NCBI GenBank assembly: GCA_021234155.1
Contig: JAJEKV010000045.1
Coordinates: forward strand, 126,001 to 190,000
Source of the DNA: Isoetes taiwanensis
Taxonomy: Eukaryota > Streptophyta > Lycopodiopsida > Isoetales > Isoetaceae
DNA length: 64,000 bases
Direction of reading: 5' to 3'
Part shown: piece after piece, positions 1-10,706 of the stretch
How positions within the stretch are numbered: the stretch's first letter is position 1
Layout: each line of letters begins with the position of its first letter
Notes under the pieces: generated by a model
Databases searched by the model: none
What the model saw: only the letters and a program-made list of their open reading frames with translations
What the model was told of the DNA's origin: nothing
Program-made: the position numbers and the translations under genes

Positions 1-852
1 GGGAACTCCTTAATCAAACTTATTTTTGCACGATGGGTATGCACAACTCTCATCCGGCTGGGATGGGCGATTGCATGTTCATCCGGGCACTCAAGCCGAT
101 TCCCAAAACTTTATCGCACTAAAGTCGAAAATAGCTTTTGCCCATGTACAAAGATTCGCTTTCATGGATTGGGGAAGCGTGATGCGCTTGTCTATGCATC
201 CATGGCAATCCTTCCTATTTTGCACTGTGCAAAGCCAAGCCAGATTAGAGTAGTAAGGTTGTTGTTTCTATGGGAGAAGGATTTCTTTAGCTTAAGGGAA
301 GAACAAAATAGAGATCTATGATGTTGCTACACTATGGTTGCGAGCTTTTGCATACAATAATGTTAAAAACATGGTGGTCTGCCAAGCGATGTGGCCTCCA
401 ACAAGCTTCCTACAATCGATGCCTATGAGCTCAATGAACAAATTCGGGTTTGAGGATTTATTATCTATGCTACTTAAATCATTCAAAGTTTTTGAAGGCA
501 AAGTTACATTGCATTGCTTATAGGAAATTGCTCTTAAAATATGGGTCGGATCTATTTATGAACCGAGGAGATATTATAGCTATTAAAATAAACTTGTTCT
601 TGCTTGCCCATTTTAAGGTTTTGCCATATCGATGATCGATGCTTGTAAAGTTCATTTCTATGTTTCTTGTATCTTATGCTTCAAAACAATTTTTAATCTA
701 TAGGCTTTTGATTATTCGTTTAATCCGGTCAATGAGTTGTTAGATCTGCGAGCTAAAAATGTCTATATCTTCTTTGCAGACACCAATTGATCTTCGCATT
801 TTTCATTCATCTTCTCATTTCTCGGCCAAGTTATCTTTTCGTATCAATCAGT
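1..852. other. Non-coding flank of LINE-A in unit 1
   Basis: AT-rich sequence repeated at 13,946-14,796 and 28,518-29,367. Short reading frames run through it, but their lengths differ between units because of one-base differences and none resembles a known domain. I see no RNA gene or recognisable element here. Confidence 0.5.
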
Positions 853-906
853 GAAGGAAGGAAGGAAGGAAGGAAGGAAGGAAGATATTTTTTATCATCC
901 CACTTG

Positions 907-920
907 AGACCAATCGGTCT
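907..920 (-). other. Conserved LINE 3' hairpin (LINE-A copy 1)
   Basis: On the LINE sense strand this reads AGACC-GATT-GGTCT, a 5-bp stem with a 4-nt loop, 22 bp inside the (TTCC)n tail. The equivalent hairpin lies at 14,848-14,861, 29,415-29,428, 45,976-45,989, 51,395-51,408, 61,273-61,285 and 62,428-62,441, with compensatory stem changes. Confidence 0.65.
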
Positions 921-1469
921 ATGGGACCCAATACAAAACGCAAAGAAGCGGATTACTACCCGGATTAAAACCCCGCCAAGGGTTTTTGAGGGAAAAACCG
1001 CGGGCGACAATCAGCCTGGCCGACAAACCGTCCTAGTATATAAAATGCAAAAACACACAAATATATACACTCATGTACGCATTTCGTAGTGCCTAATCAG
1101 CGGGCAAAGCGGGGCAAAGGTGAGCTCAGGTCCAAGATTACCCAATGTACGGACCCCGGCACGACGCGTCTTGGCGGTGTGTTCATCAGCAGATGTAGGG
1201 GGCAAGTCCGGCCCGTACTAAGGGGGCATATCTAGCCGGATCGGTGAACGCTAGGCAACTCTGGAAAGTGTTAGACTCATCCTCAATGGCACCCGCTTGG
1301 TGAAGCGAGGCCTTTGTCTGGCGGGGCTCCCAATCCACCGCCCATCTCGTCGCGAAGATGGTGGGCACGGCCATGCGAATGGAGGCAACTTGCAGCGTGA
1401 ATGTAGAGGCAATGAGTACCGGTTGATGTGCTCCTGGGAATACCGGGCTTTGACCTGCTCTTAGAGCGT

Positions 1470-1636
1470 CGGGGGCGTTTGGCTAAAGAGCTCTAGGTTT
1501 GGTGAAAAGTTAAGCTAAAATGATTATTTTTCCCAATTTTTTCCATTTACTTTAGCCAATTTTTTGCAAATGTGCTAAAAAAGTAAAGCTGTGCTTAGCT
1601 TAAATTAAGTTTAGCCCTTAAATTATTTTGGTGGAG
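1470..1636. mobile_element. MITE-like insertion inside LINE-A copy 1
   Basis: AT-rich insertion beginning near gcgtttggctaaagagctc and ending near tttagcccttaaatt. It is absent from LINE-A copy 3 at the equivalent point (about 30,020). The motif ctttgacctgctct occurs just before (about 1,449) and again just after it (about 1,640), like a flanking duplication. The TTTGGCTAAA / TTTAGCCC ends are loosely inverted. The transposon family is uncertain. Confidence 0.5.
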
Positions 1637-3647
1637 GACTTTGACCTGCTCTAGGCGTAGGGGTCCCGAGCTTGCCAAGGGAAGCAGCGGGTACTCGTGA
1701 AAATTTTGTCGCGATCGCCTCTGTAATCTTTACTTACCTGCGCGCATTATCTGCCCGTTCAATCTGGCCGGACCAGCGATTTCTCTTACCTCCGGGAGCG
1801 GGCCGAGCGTTTCAGGGCCCATTGCCATAGCGTAAGCCCGGTGCGGGGAGCGAGCATCACCCATAGTAACCACTTTTTTGAAAATAGGCGATGTGTCTAT
1901 CAAAGATTTTGCCGCATTTGGCGGCAAGAATCCGTTTTACTTGTGGAATCGATGGGGAATTTGAAGGTTTCACCCCAAGTGCCGTGCCAAAAATGCCTTA
2001 CGCACCTGCTCCAAGTCATTCAGTAAGCCAAAGAGGCGATCGGACCCCAAACCTCGACCCGTATATAAAGGGACAGGCTCGGCCGGTGCGAAAGCCAGGA
2101 TGATGTGTGATGGCCCCAATCATAGAGCTACGCCTTGTGATCCTTTTGATGCATGGCATAAAGCTTTCGGCCTGGCCGTCACCCACGAAGTGAATAGGCG
2201 CCTCCCAACAGAGAGAGGAGGGGTACTCCACCCCTAGGTACTTGTAGGTGGCGTGACCTCCAAAGCCATCCCGATATGTGAGTCACGGAGGTGGGAAGTG
2301 GCATGAAGAGGATATGAGAACCACCTCGTCTTGGCTTTATTCACGCAGCATGTCAGAGCTTTGTGAGAATGTGTCTAGGGCATCGGATGAGCTGCATAGC
2401 TTCGGGGGTGTGGGCGGAAGGCCAACATCGTCGCATAGATGGTGGCGGGGATGACACAGTGCAAAGGCGTATGCCATCCCCCATGCTTTCCCGGTAAGCG
2501 GGGCTCTAAGCCCGATCAATGTAGAGGCCAAAAAGTGTTGTGAGAGGGGCAACCCGCGGGACCCGATACTCTTGGTGAATGCTTGGCTGGGCGGATGCAT
2601 CCCCGCCAAAACAACTTTCTCTTACACTCAGATATGGCACAACACCCGACCCGGCAGCCCGATTGGCCTTGGTCTAGCCCATAGCTTTTTAGGGGGACGT
2701 ATCAAAAAGCCTTGAAGTCCATAAGCGACAATACAAGTCACGCGATGGTTCCATTGTCTTCAATCGTGCCGCGATTAATGAATATGGTCAATCATTGGTG
2801 GCGGGGTCCCCTAAAGCACACTTTAGCGTGAGGGGCTCGCACATCTGGCGCTACTGCCTAAGCGCGTCAAGCTGCGCTCGAGAATGCGACCAACGGTTTG
2901 GCAAATCTTGAAGCCCGACCATGATCGTCAGATAATTGGCGGACGGTGTGGGTCGCCCACCTTGTGAATGAGAACAACCACGCTTGTGGTCCATTGTCGG
3001 GAAACCTTCTTCAATGCTACGCTGGTTGAGCAGGGTAGTGAGGATCGGCACCGGTAGTGCCCGCCCATTTGAGTAACTTTCGGCACGCATACCATCGAGG
3101 TCAATTTTGCCTTCCCATTAGCCAACCCGTTGCGGACCCTCCACAACATCCTCCTGCGAGAACCAATGGGGGCCATCCCAGTGGGGGTATGGGCATATCG
3201 TCCTAATTGGGTCATAGAGCCGCTGCAAATCTTTTGTTTCTAATGCGGGGTGTGATGTCCCCCGAAGGTTGGGCTGGCCTTTGGAAGCACTCGCCAAAGG
3301 TTAGAGGATGAGTGTCCAAAGAGGCTCTAACATATCTCCACGAAGCTCGGTAAAGGTACCGCGCCTTTGTCTCGCCGGATGGGCCGGCAATCGCAGGTGG
3401 CGGTAAGCAAGCACCGGATCGAATGTGGCGGGCTGCCACTTGCATTCTTTACCTCGCATCAAACCATCGGCAGCGGAAATGTTGTTGACCTGGCGGCGAA
3501 GCCAGGGGGTCTGCCAAAGCACATGTCCGGGCCGGCGATCCGGTAATAGCAAAGTCAGCTGGTCCGCTCGCTGCTCCTAGTGTGGGGGTCCTTGAATTTC
3601 TTTGGGAGGGCGTCCCATGAGCATCTCTGGCGTTGTCCTCTGCAAGC

Positions 3648-3944
3648 TCATAATCTAGTCGCGAAGCTGAGGATGGCGAGGGCTGGCGTAGTGGGGGTTC
3701 GGCTTGCCAAACCAGGTCCAAATAAAGTGGGAGGTGATGCGAAGTCGATCTCCTCATCCATTGTCTGTGTGCCCACCCAAAAGCTTGGCCCGATGAGATG
3801 CATATCTTGCGCAACTACGAGCACATAGTCCACTACACTAGACCCTCCCCGATTATCACATGCGCATGTGCACTTGCGAGAATCGACCCTTTGACGGAGG
3901 CCATTGCAAATTATCGGGTCAAAAATACCACATAGCAGGAGCAA
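3648..3944 (-). pseudogene. LINE-A copy 1 endonuclease fragment
   Basis: An open segment of about 98 codons matching the distal half of a LINE exonuclease-endonuclease-phosphatase domain. Visible blocks are LLLCGIFDPIICNG (the LL-LC-x-L-I-NG motif) and GGSSVVDYVLVVAQD. The SDH-type catalytic block, intact in the unit 2 copy (DSDHLPLYLDL), reads FASPPTLFG here, which I attribute to small errors or mutations. It is not a functional gene. Confidence 0.7.
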
Positions 3945-4101
3945 TTGTGCATTAAACCGAGTGACTGCTTGTCATCCAGAGCCTCGTGGTGGCGGGTTAT
4001 ACGTGGGACGTAGGCTGCGGGACATTGTCGTGAGGGGGTCAAGTCTCATGGGCGAAGGGGATAACCTAAAAGATCCCCATGACACTTGCTAATGCTTCCA
4101 T

Positions 4102-7100
4102 AATTACCCAATAGGTTAATTTTTGGTTGGTTCCTTTGCAGATGTGACATCTTTTACTCTTTGCATTGATATGTTTATCTCTCTTGGAGTCCTACCCCGG
4201 ATATTGGGAGGGACTTACACTTTACTTTTTTGTAAACCGTTACTTGTATCTTAAAAATGAATTATGTAATTTCTTTTCACTTGAATTTTGATCCGGAAAC
4301 ATTAGCATTATTTAAATTTCAAAGGCATGCTGGAATAAATGAACTTTATTGCTTCCAATGGTCTTTTGCTGAAAAAAGATTTAAACTTGTCATTTATTTG
4401 ACTTATGTCTTGTTGTCTACTTCTTCTATTTTATCCATGATAATCAAGTTAATATTTAGATGTATATATTGCACCTATACTATCTAAAATTTTGCTAATT
4501 GGACGCTAATTTCTAAAATGGGATTTTGGTTGTAGAAGTCTTGGGTTCAAGACTTAAGGGGTTTTTTTTTTTAATCTAATTTATTTGCAATTGACACATG
4601 TGACGATGAACCATGGTAAAATTAAGAATCACTTGTGATGGGTGACAACTGCAAATATATGCAGCATGTAAATTAATTTGTCACGGGCGACAACTACGAT
4701 CTGTCATACGTCACAAGTTGTACTAGTAACGTGTTACAAAATAATATTTTGTAACGTGTTACAGTTATTTTGTTTATAACGCGTCACAAATCACCTTTTA
4801 TTATGCAAAAAAAAAAAAACTTATTAATGTATTTTCCGTTACAAAAAATGTGACAAACTATATTATATTCTACTGGTTTTGCAGAAAGTGTGGACCTGCA
4901 AATACAGTCGTTTTTGAAGATGGTAAGCATTCGATCCTTATATCGATGTCTTTTTTTCCCCTTTTTTTTTTTTTTTTTTTTTTTTGCTTTGTCTCTTCAT
5001 AAGCTATAGCCGTTTGATTCCAACAAAAGCTTTGAATCTTTGTTTCAACTGAAGTCCAATAATTTTCTCTAGCGCCTACTTCAATCAAGTACTAGTTTTA
5101 TTCAATTTTAGGCTCCAGTATAAAATCAACTTTTTTTTTTAAGTTCGTCCCTAAACCAATTCAGAGCATTGTGTCGTCTTTTTTGAAAAATATGTACAGT
5201 ACAAATCTAATTTCATGCATTCCAATAGAGCTATGGCATAATTCTACCCAAAATTTCAAGAAAATGCATAGGATTTACCCATTTTGGCGCAAATCTTGTC
5301 AAAGCGGCATCAAAACCTCTCATTCTAGAACCTCACATTCAATGCTTTGTTGCAAAATTTGAGGCAAAAAGTCAAATTTTGGTGGATGGAGAAGCTATTA
5401 ACCACCCAAGTTTCTTTGGAATTTGTTTCTTTACATTAATGAGTTATTGGGGATGTTTGAACTAATTGTCACAAGTTTCTCGATTATTTAATTTCATATC
5501 TTGCATTGTACTCAAAAGTTACACCTATTTTCTGGTTGTTTTTTGTATTATGGTATAGAAAATTATTTGTTCTTGCCATTTAAATAGGTGACCTATATGT
5601 CGTGTTCTGTGTGGTATCTTTAACTTGGCAAGTATTGTTAACCCATTTACAATAAAAGTTTCAGATGGCTTTTGCTCTAATACATTCTTGATAAAGGTTC
5701 TCTACGATGCTTTGAGGGATGCAGCAGATCACAACCCATTATTTTATCTTACATAAAGAATTTAGCTATGTTTCACAGCAAACATTTGCTTATACTTCAA
5801 CTACTAAATTGGAATGCAAAAACTTCTGCAGTCAAAATACAGATTCTGTTTTGCAGCATATGGTAATTGTCACTTGGCCTTATAATATCGAACACACAAA
5901 GTTAAACAAAATGTTTGATCAAGACTGAAACAATAATGTGTGCATATAGCACAAGTATTTTCTCTGCAAATCATTGTTTACGATTCGGAATAGTACATAT
6001 ACAAAATATTTCCTTTTCTTCTCGGGTTATTTGTCCCTCCTAACCTGGTATAACATGTTGTGTTATGTTTCATCTATCATATAATATAGCCCCTCTTTTT
6101 TAGCAGGCATGCCTATGCCTAAAGGAAGGTGTAACACTTCCTGCAATTCTAAGGTGTCCATGTATCATGCCACCTGAGCTAAAAGTTATATTGTTCCACC
6201 GTTGTTCTTAACCTGGGTAGCGAGGCGTGCTTGACTTCGACCATGATTGGGACTTCAACAATCCTTTTTTGAATTCTTAGCCAAGCAAAGTCATGGATAC
6301 CACTTGCTACTGGCGTTTTCATCTTCTAGGTCCTTTTGAAATTCCATAGTCAAATCTGTTATGGATGTCATTTCCGAGTATTTCAAGTTATTATAGTAGA
6401 AGCCAAGAAGCTCCTAAAGGAATGCTTGTGAAGTTGCTAATTGACCCAACCCTATATTGGCTATCCATCATAGTCCTCCTTTGCAAATTTTAGAGGCAAA
6501 CAATCCTACATAACTAACCATCCCATGTGGGATTCCTCTTTCCCATGGTTTTGTAAAATCTCGTGAAGGAACCATAATATTCTCCACTAGCCCTAAGCGG
6601 ATGCACTTTTAGACATTTATATCTACTTGGTAGCATCCGAGCTAATAATTTGACCTCTTTATCTCAAACAAATTAAGCTTAATTTCATGTCATCTCACCT
6701 CAAGCTCATAAAAGCGTGGCCGTCATGCGGTGAACATGACCCTACACATTTTTCTCACACCTATATCTTTGCATCACCCACGTATTGAACTCTCTTGGAA
6801 GATATTCATTGGACCCCATGTTGGAATACCACATTATCCACCATCAGTAGTATCATGTGTTGATTTCGATAAATAACTTTAATGCAAAGTTTGTTTTAGT
6901 AGGAAAAGAATTAGATAAAATTAAAAGAAATATTTATTATTTCTGAGGCGAGTGTTATTTCCATATATTATTATTCGAGAACCATTGGGTTGTTAATGGT
7001 GAAGCGGGACAAAGAAATAACTCCTTATGTAACAAATTATAAAATATCTACATCTTATTATTATTTATGAGAAAATCGTTGATTTGATTTATATAATAAA

Positions 7101-9211
7101 GCAATACCCTCAATATTGCTTCTTGATATAAAGATTTGAATTTAGATGAACTTTTTAGGATCCAAATGTGCTATGCAAGTGTTATTTGCAAGAACCACTA
7201 CAAATCAACCAATAGTATATGAGGCGACAAATTAGCGTGAATTTAATCAAAGATGGCCTAATAAGAAGTTCATCATAAGACCTTTCCAACGATCATCAAA
7301 ATCGATGTAAAACAAAGGTTACATGAAAACTATGAACAACAAAAACTTAGAATTCCTCAACGAAAAAAACCCTTGATTCAGACATCGAAACATATCAAAA
7401 TTTTATCAAACCACATGTGAATAAGGTCTCTGGGATCATCTGAATTTGACTCTGAAATCATGAGTTATTATAGAAATTGCGCAAAAGCCATGGATGCCAT
7501 CTCATGAGCACCTTGTGCATAATTCTCGAATTAGGGCTCGCATGAAATAGAAGCTAGGCTTTCCATTCATCTCATCAGTTTTTCTACAATAGTATAGAGT
7601 GGATAGCTTCACATCGCAAGCTACCCAAAAAATGAAAAACATAGGGAATATCTAGTTATAACACCTGGACCCCAAATAAAATTATTTGCTACAGATGTTG
7701 GCTAGTGTACCTAACGAGAGCTTATTCTTGGGGATTAAAAACCACGCCCTTTTTAGGTTTTCGAGGAAAAACCCTAGCGATAAGATCTCGGTAGGGGGAT
7801 TGGACAACGCAAGGCTGCTAAATGTTCCCACAAAAAAAACCCACGCTTCACAGAGAATATCAAAGTTGTGCATCACCCCTATACCTGCACATCACCAACA
7901 AAAAAATCCATAGAGAAAAAACCTCGGAACAGCGAGGGGCTGGTCACGCGTGCCACGCAGCAAAAAATAACATTTACAATAATATACTCATTAAGGGAGG
8001 GTGGGTGAGAGTCAAGGGAACTCTGAGAGAGGAGAAAATGCCGATGAGGAAGTCGATGAAAAACCGCGAAATAGCGATCCCCAAGCGAACTAAGACCCGG
8101 AAAATGCATGCAATGCATACATGCATAGGAGAGATGCATGCTCGCCCTATTCGAGAATACCAATCCGATGGCTCGGATCGATGGCATTTTTTATAGCTAA
8201 TGTGAAAAGCTTGAAATTTTGGAAAGAAAAATTTGGAGAAATAAGAATACACAAGAAGCAATTAAAGAACATATAACCTTGCTAGTACTAAGTACTTATG
8301 GGGGTTTCTAGACATTAAACTACATAATGTATTTTGTATAAGCTCTTCTTCAGAGGATGGAAGCCAATCAACTTGACAAGTGGTAAGAGCCATATAGGAA
8401 TTGTTATGTTATATGCATGTTATACACGTGTTGTTATGTCATTATATGCATGTTATATGCATGCTAAGGATTGTTCATGAAGGATGAAGCAAAATGCTTA
8501 TCGAATGTTTTACATGCATCTCATTCTTCTACCATGTGTAAATTATTCAATGTCCATGTTTTTTTTAAATTACACAAAGGTTCTTTATGTCTCTCTCAAA
8601 GTGCAACTTGGGAGTGCTCGCCAAAAATTGGAGGTGCATGTATGTTATGCCTTACTTTCACTACACATTTTTGTACTAGAAAAAAATACGTATTCTCCAT
8701 ACATCACACTTTTATACCATTTTTAGCAATCTTGAAAATACATGGCTTCACAATAATTTTTTTTTTTTTGCTAATAAGCGCATGGAAATTAGGCCCTACA
8801 TATGAGCGGCCGGGCAAACTATTTTAGTAAGCCATAAATGTACATTGGTTTAAAGGTTAAATTACTTAATAAACACAAGACAAGATGTCATGAAGAAACA
8901 GGGCTACGTATTAATTCTTACAGAGCCGGCCGATTTCTTTGGAAAAGAAAGCCCTATCACCACTCTCATTTAAAAAACCTTCATTTAAAAAAGAAAAAGT
9001 ACATGATTGCCCTTGAATGCACCTTTGTTGCCAAAACTTGGAAAGAAATCAAGCACGTTACTGCGCAATGGAAGACAACACAAGAGTTTGGTAAATCCGC
9101 GGCCATTATGAAGATAAAGGGAGACTTACAACATCAAAGACCTTCCGGATATAACTTGGCCTTGATGAGTTACACATATTTAAACAAGAGCGTTCTTGTT
9201 TGATAGATGTA
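4102..9211. other. AT-rich non-coding stretch of unit 1
   Basis: No recognisable gene. It holds several homopolymer T runs (about 4,561 and 4,964-4,985), an inverted GTAACGTGTTAC-type repeat near 4,728-4,765, alternating ATGCAT/ATGTTAT sequence near 8,400-8,465, and a CT-rich minus-strand stretch near 7,960-8,190 headed by ATCGATCCGAGCCATCGGAT, which resembles a promoter and 5' leader. A few 60-120-codon frames are shared by all three units but use non-ATG starts or match nothing. Confidence 0.5.
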
Positions 9212-9395
9212 CTAAATCATCCTTTGTGGTGAAAAATGGAATGGAAGTCGGGAGAACTTCGGGGTTGTGAGTGACATTTTTCTTGCCGAAGAATGTAAAG
9301 CTTGGTCGATGAGGTATGTCGCATGAGGTCTATCATGGGGCGAGCATGTGTGTTTGTGCTCTGAATAGGCCGATCACGAAACATAGAGAGCATGG
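9212..9395 (-). pseudogene. SPL gene 3' stub (last exon fragment), unit 1
   Basis: Antisense copy of SPL coding positions 37,586-37,764: the last ~58 codons and the TAG stop. The recognisable peptide run includes [13 protein letters not shown] and FHSIF. It is broken off where unit 2 begins and lacks the SBP domain and any promoter. Differences from the intact exon fall at CTG/CAG sites: gtcag becomes gtcggg, tgctgcg becomes tcttgccg, and gtctgtcg becomes gcttggtcg. Confidence 0.85.
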
Positions 9396-9788
9396 GTTGG
9401 TGTGTTTGGGCCTTCCCGGGATGGGTTGGTGTGGTGCGAGGTGGCTCACCAACCAAGTGTGGGTCCACCTGCGGGGCTGGTAATGCTGTGGCCATGACTT
9501 GGGGTATGACTTGGGCCACGGACAGGTCAAACGGGGTTTTAGGTAGGCTATGGCGGGGGCTTGTCCAGTCCGGCAGGGCTAAGCGGTGTGGCGGTGGCTG
9601 TGGCTTGCTAGGCAAGGCCAAGAAGGCGATTGGTTGGGCTATGGCAATGTCAGGTAGATGTTGGAGCCTAGCTCAACATTAATTTGTATGCTCTAACTGC
9701 CCAAATTAGGGTTGTGAGCAAAGGGGCTGAAAGGGGGCAAAAAAAAAGGGAAAGTGGCTAATAGACTCACGGATATCACGGTATGTCG
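9396..9788. other. GC-richer start of unit 2, no gene recognised
   Basis: Sequence from the unit junction to the first satellite copy, rich in TGGG/GGTTGG motifs. Reading frames on both strands are low-complexity and not conserved against the equivalent region at 23,934-24,325. It defines the left end of the duplicated unit. Confidence 0.5.
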
Positions 9789-10135
9789 GCTGCCACAAAA
9801 CCCTAGCACACAGCCCGGAAAAGTGCAGATTCGAGCACTGAAACAAAGACAAGCATGCCAATATCATACATTATTGGAAAGCTCTCTGAACCAGCTTTCC
9901 AACAAGCCCAAGCACATGAAAATCTGACATCGGATGTGAGAGATACGGTCCGTCGAAGTGTCTACCGGTTGCCCACGAAACCCTAGCACACAACGTGAAA
10001 AGTACCAATTTGAGCACGAAACAAAGCCAAGCATGCAGTTATCATACACCGTTGTAAAGATCTCTGAACCAGCTTTCCAACAAGCCCAAGCACATGAAAA
10101 TCTGACACCAGATGTGAGGATATGACCGATCAAAA
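9789..10135. repeat. ~178-bp satellite dimer, first pair (unit 2)
   Basis: Two tandem copies (about 9,789-9,967 and 9,968-10,135). Each begins with a GCC-CA-AAACCCTAGCACACA motif and contains the inverted repeat TTGGAAAGCT / AGCTTTCCAA around a short CTCTGAACC loop (degraded in the second copy). Each ends near GATGTGAG(A/G)ATATGACCG. The AAACCCTAG core resembles the plant telobox. Confidence 0.75.
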
Positions 10136-10362
10136 AGTCCGCGCAAAGGCGAGACCAATCGAATACTTACTAAAACATCGCCAATCCTTATATTGGTGTG
10201 GGACTTTCATAAACAACACCATCAGGAATTAGGGTATGAATTAGTAAAACATTCTCGTAACCTTCAATAAGAGTACAAGCGCACACCTTTCAACACCCAG
10301 CGTGGCCAAGGCCAACAACGGCATCGGTGAGGGCTATACTTCTCAAAGAAGGAAGAAGAAGG

Positions 10363-10706
10363 GCTGCCACAAAACCCTAGCACACAGCCGGAAAAGTGCA
10401 GATTTGAGCATTGAAAAAAAGACAAGCATGTAGGTATCATACACCGTTGGAAAGCTCTCTGAACCAGCTTTCCAACAAGCCCAAGCACATGAAAATCTGA
10501 CACAGGATGTGAGAGACACAGTCCGTGGAAGTGTCTACCGGTTGCCACAGAAACCCTAGCACACAGCCCGGAAAAGTGCCAATTTGAGCACAGAAACAAA
10601 GCCAAGCATGCAGGTACTATACACCTTGGAAAGATCTCTGAACCAGCTTTCCAACAAGCCCAAGCATATAAAAATCGACCTTTGTATGTGAGAGATATGA
10701 CCGATC
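10363..10706. repeat. ~178-bp satellite dimer, second pair (unit 2)
   Basis: A second pair of the same ~178-bp repeat, separated from the first by about 230 bp of unrelated sequence. The units start near 10,363 and 10,541. The first has an intact TTGGAAAGCT / AGCTTTCCAA inverted repeat and the second has mismatches. Because 24,326-25,252 has the same two-plus-two arrangement, this predates the large duplication. Confidence 0.75.

Larger units (their letters stand above)
853..4101 (-). mobile_element. LINE-A copy 1, 5'-truncated non-LTR retrotransposon
   Basis: The element is read on the minus strand. Its 3' end is the (GGAA)8 tract at 853-884, next to a conserved 3' hairpin (907-920). Moving inward come the C-terminal zinc-knuckle region (about 1,100-1,380), a heavily broken reverse-transcriptase region, and the distal half of an AP-like endonuclease (about 3,648-4,101). 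The endonuclease part shows a G-SSVVDYVLVVAQD block. The N-terminal catalytic half of the endonuclease and any ORF1 are absent, so the copy is 5'-truncated. The same 5' end in all three units means one insertion was later duplicated. About 165 bp of MITE-like sequence interrupts it near 1,470-1,636. Many frame breaks sit at CTG/CAG sites. Confidence 0.8.
1..9395. repeat. Tandem array unit 1 (incomplete at the window start)
   Basis: The first of three head-to-tail copies of a ~14-kb unit. Position 2 corresponds to 13,946 and 28,518 in the next two copies. The copy ends at about 9,395, where the sequence leaves the SPL last exon (compare 37,764) and passes into the start of the next unit. It contains LINE-A copy 1, a long AT-rich segment and an SPL 3' stub. 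It shows more small differences from the consensus than the other two units, mostly at CTG/CAG sites. Confidence 0.9.

Noticed and set aside
4535-4575. tRNA B-box-like GGGTTCAAGAC followed by a T run, a possible SINE or RNA polymerase III gene in the array units
   Set aside because: No A box at suitable spacing, no tRNA cloverleaf and no flanking duplication.
5719-5928. 69-codon ATG frame, identical in all three units (also 19,772 and 34,088)
   Set aside because: Identity follows from the recent duplication of the whole unit, the neighbouring DNA is equally conserved, and no domain or splice context supports a gene.
8471-8827. ~100-118-codon frame conserved in three units
   Set aside because: It begins from TTG, is Phe/Cys/His-rich as expected of AT-rich non-coding DNA, and its end varies with a T run.
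9789-10706. Regularly spaced repeats that might suggest a CRISPR array
   Set aside because: The repeats are ~178 bp, directly tandem, without spacers, and lie in a plant genome.
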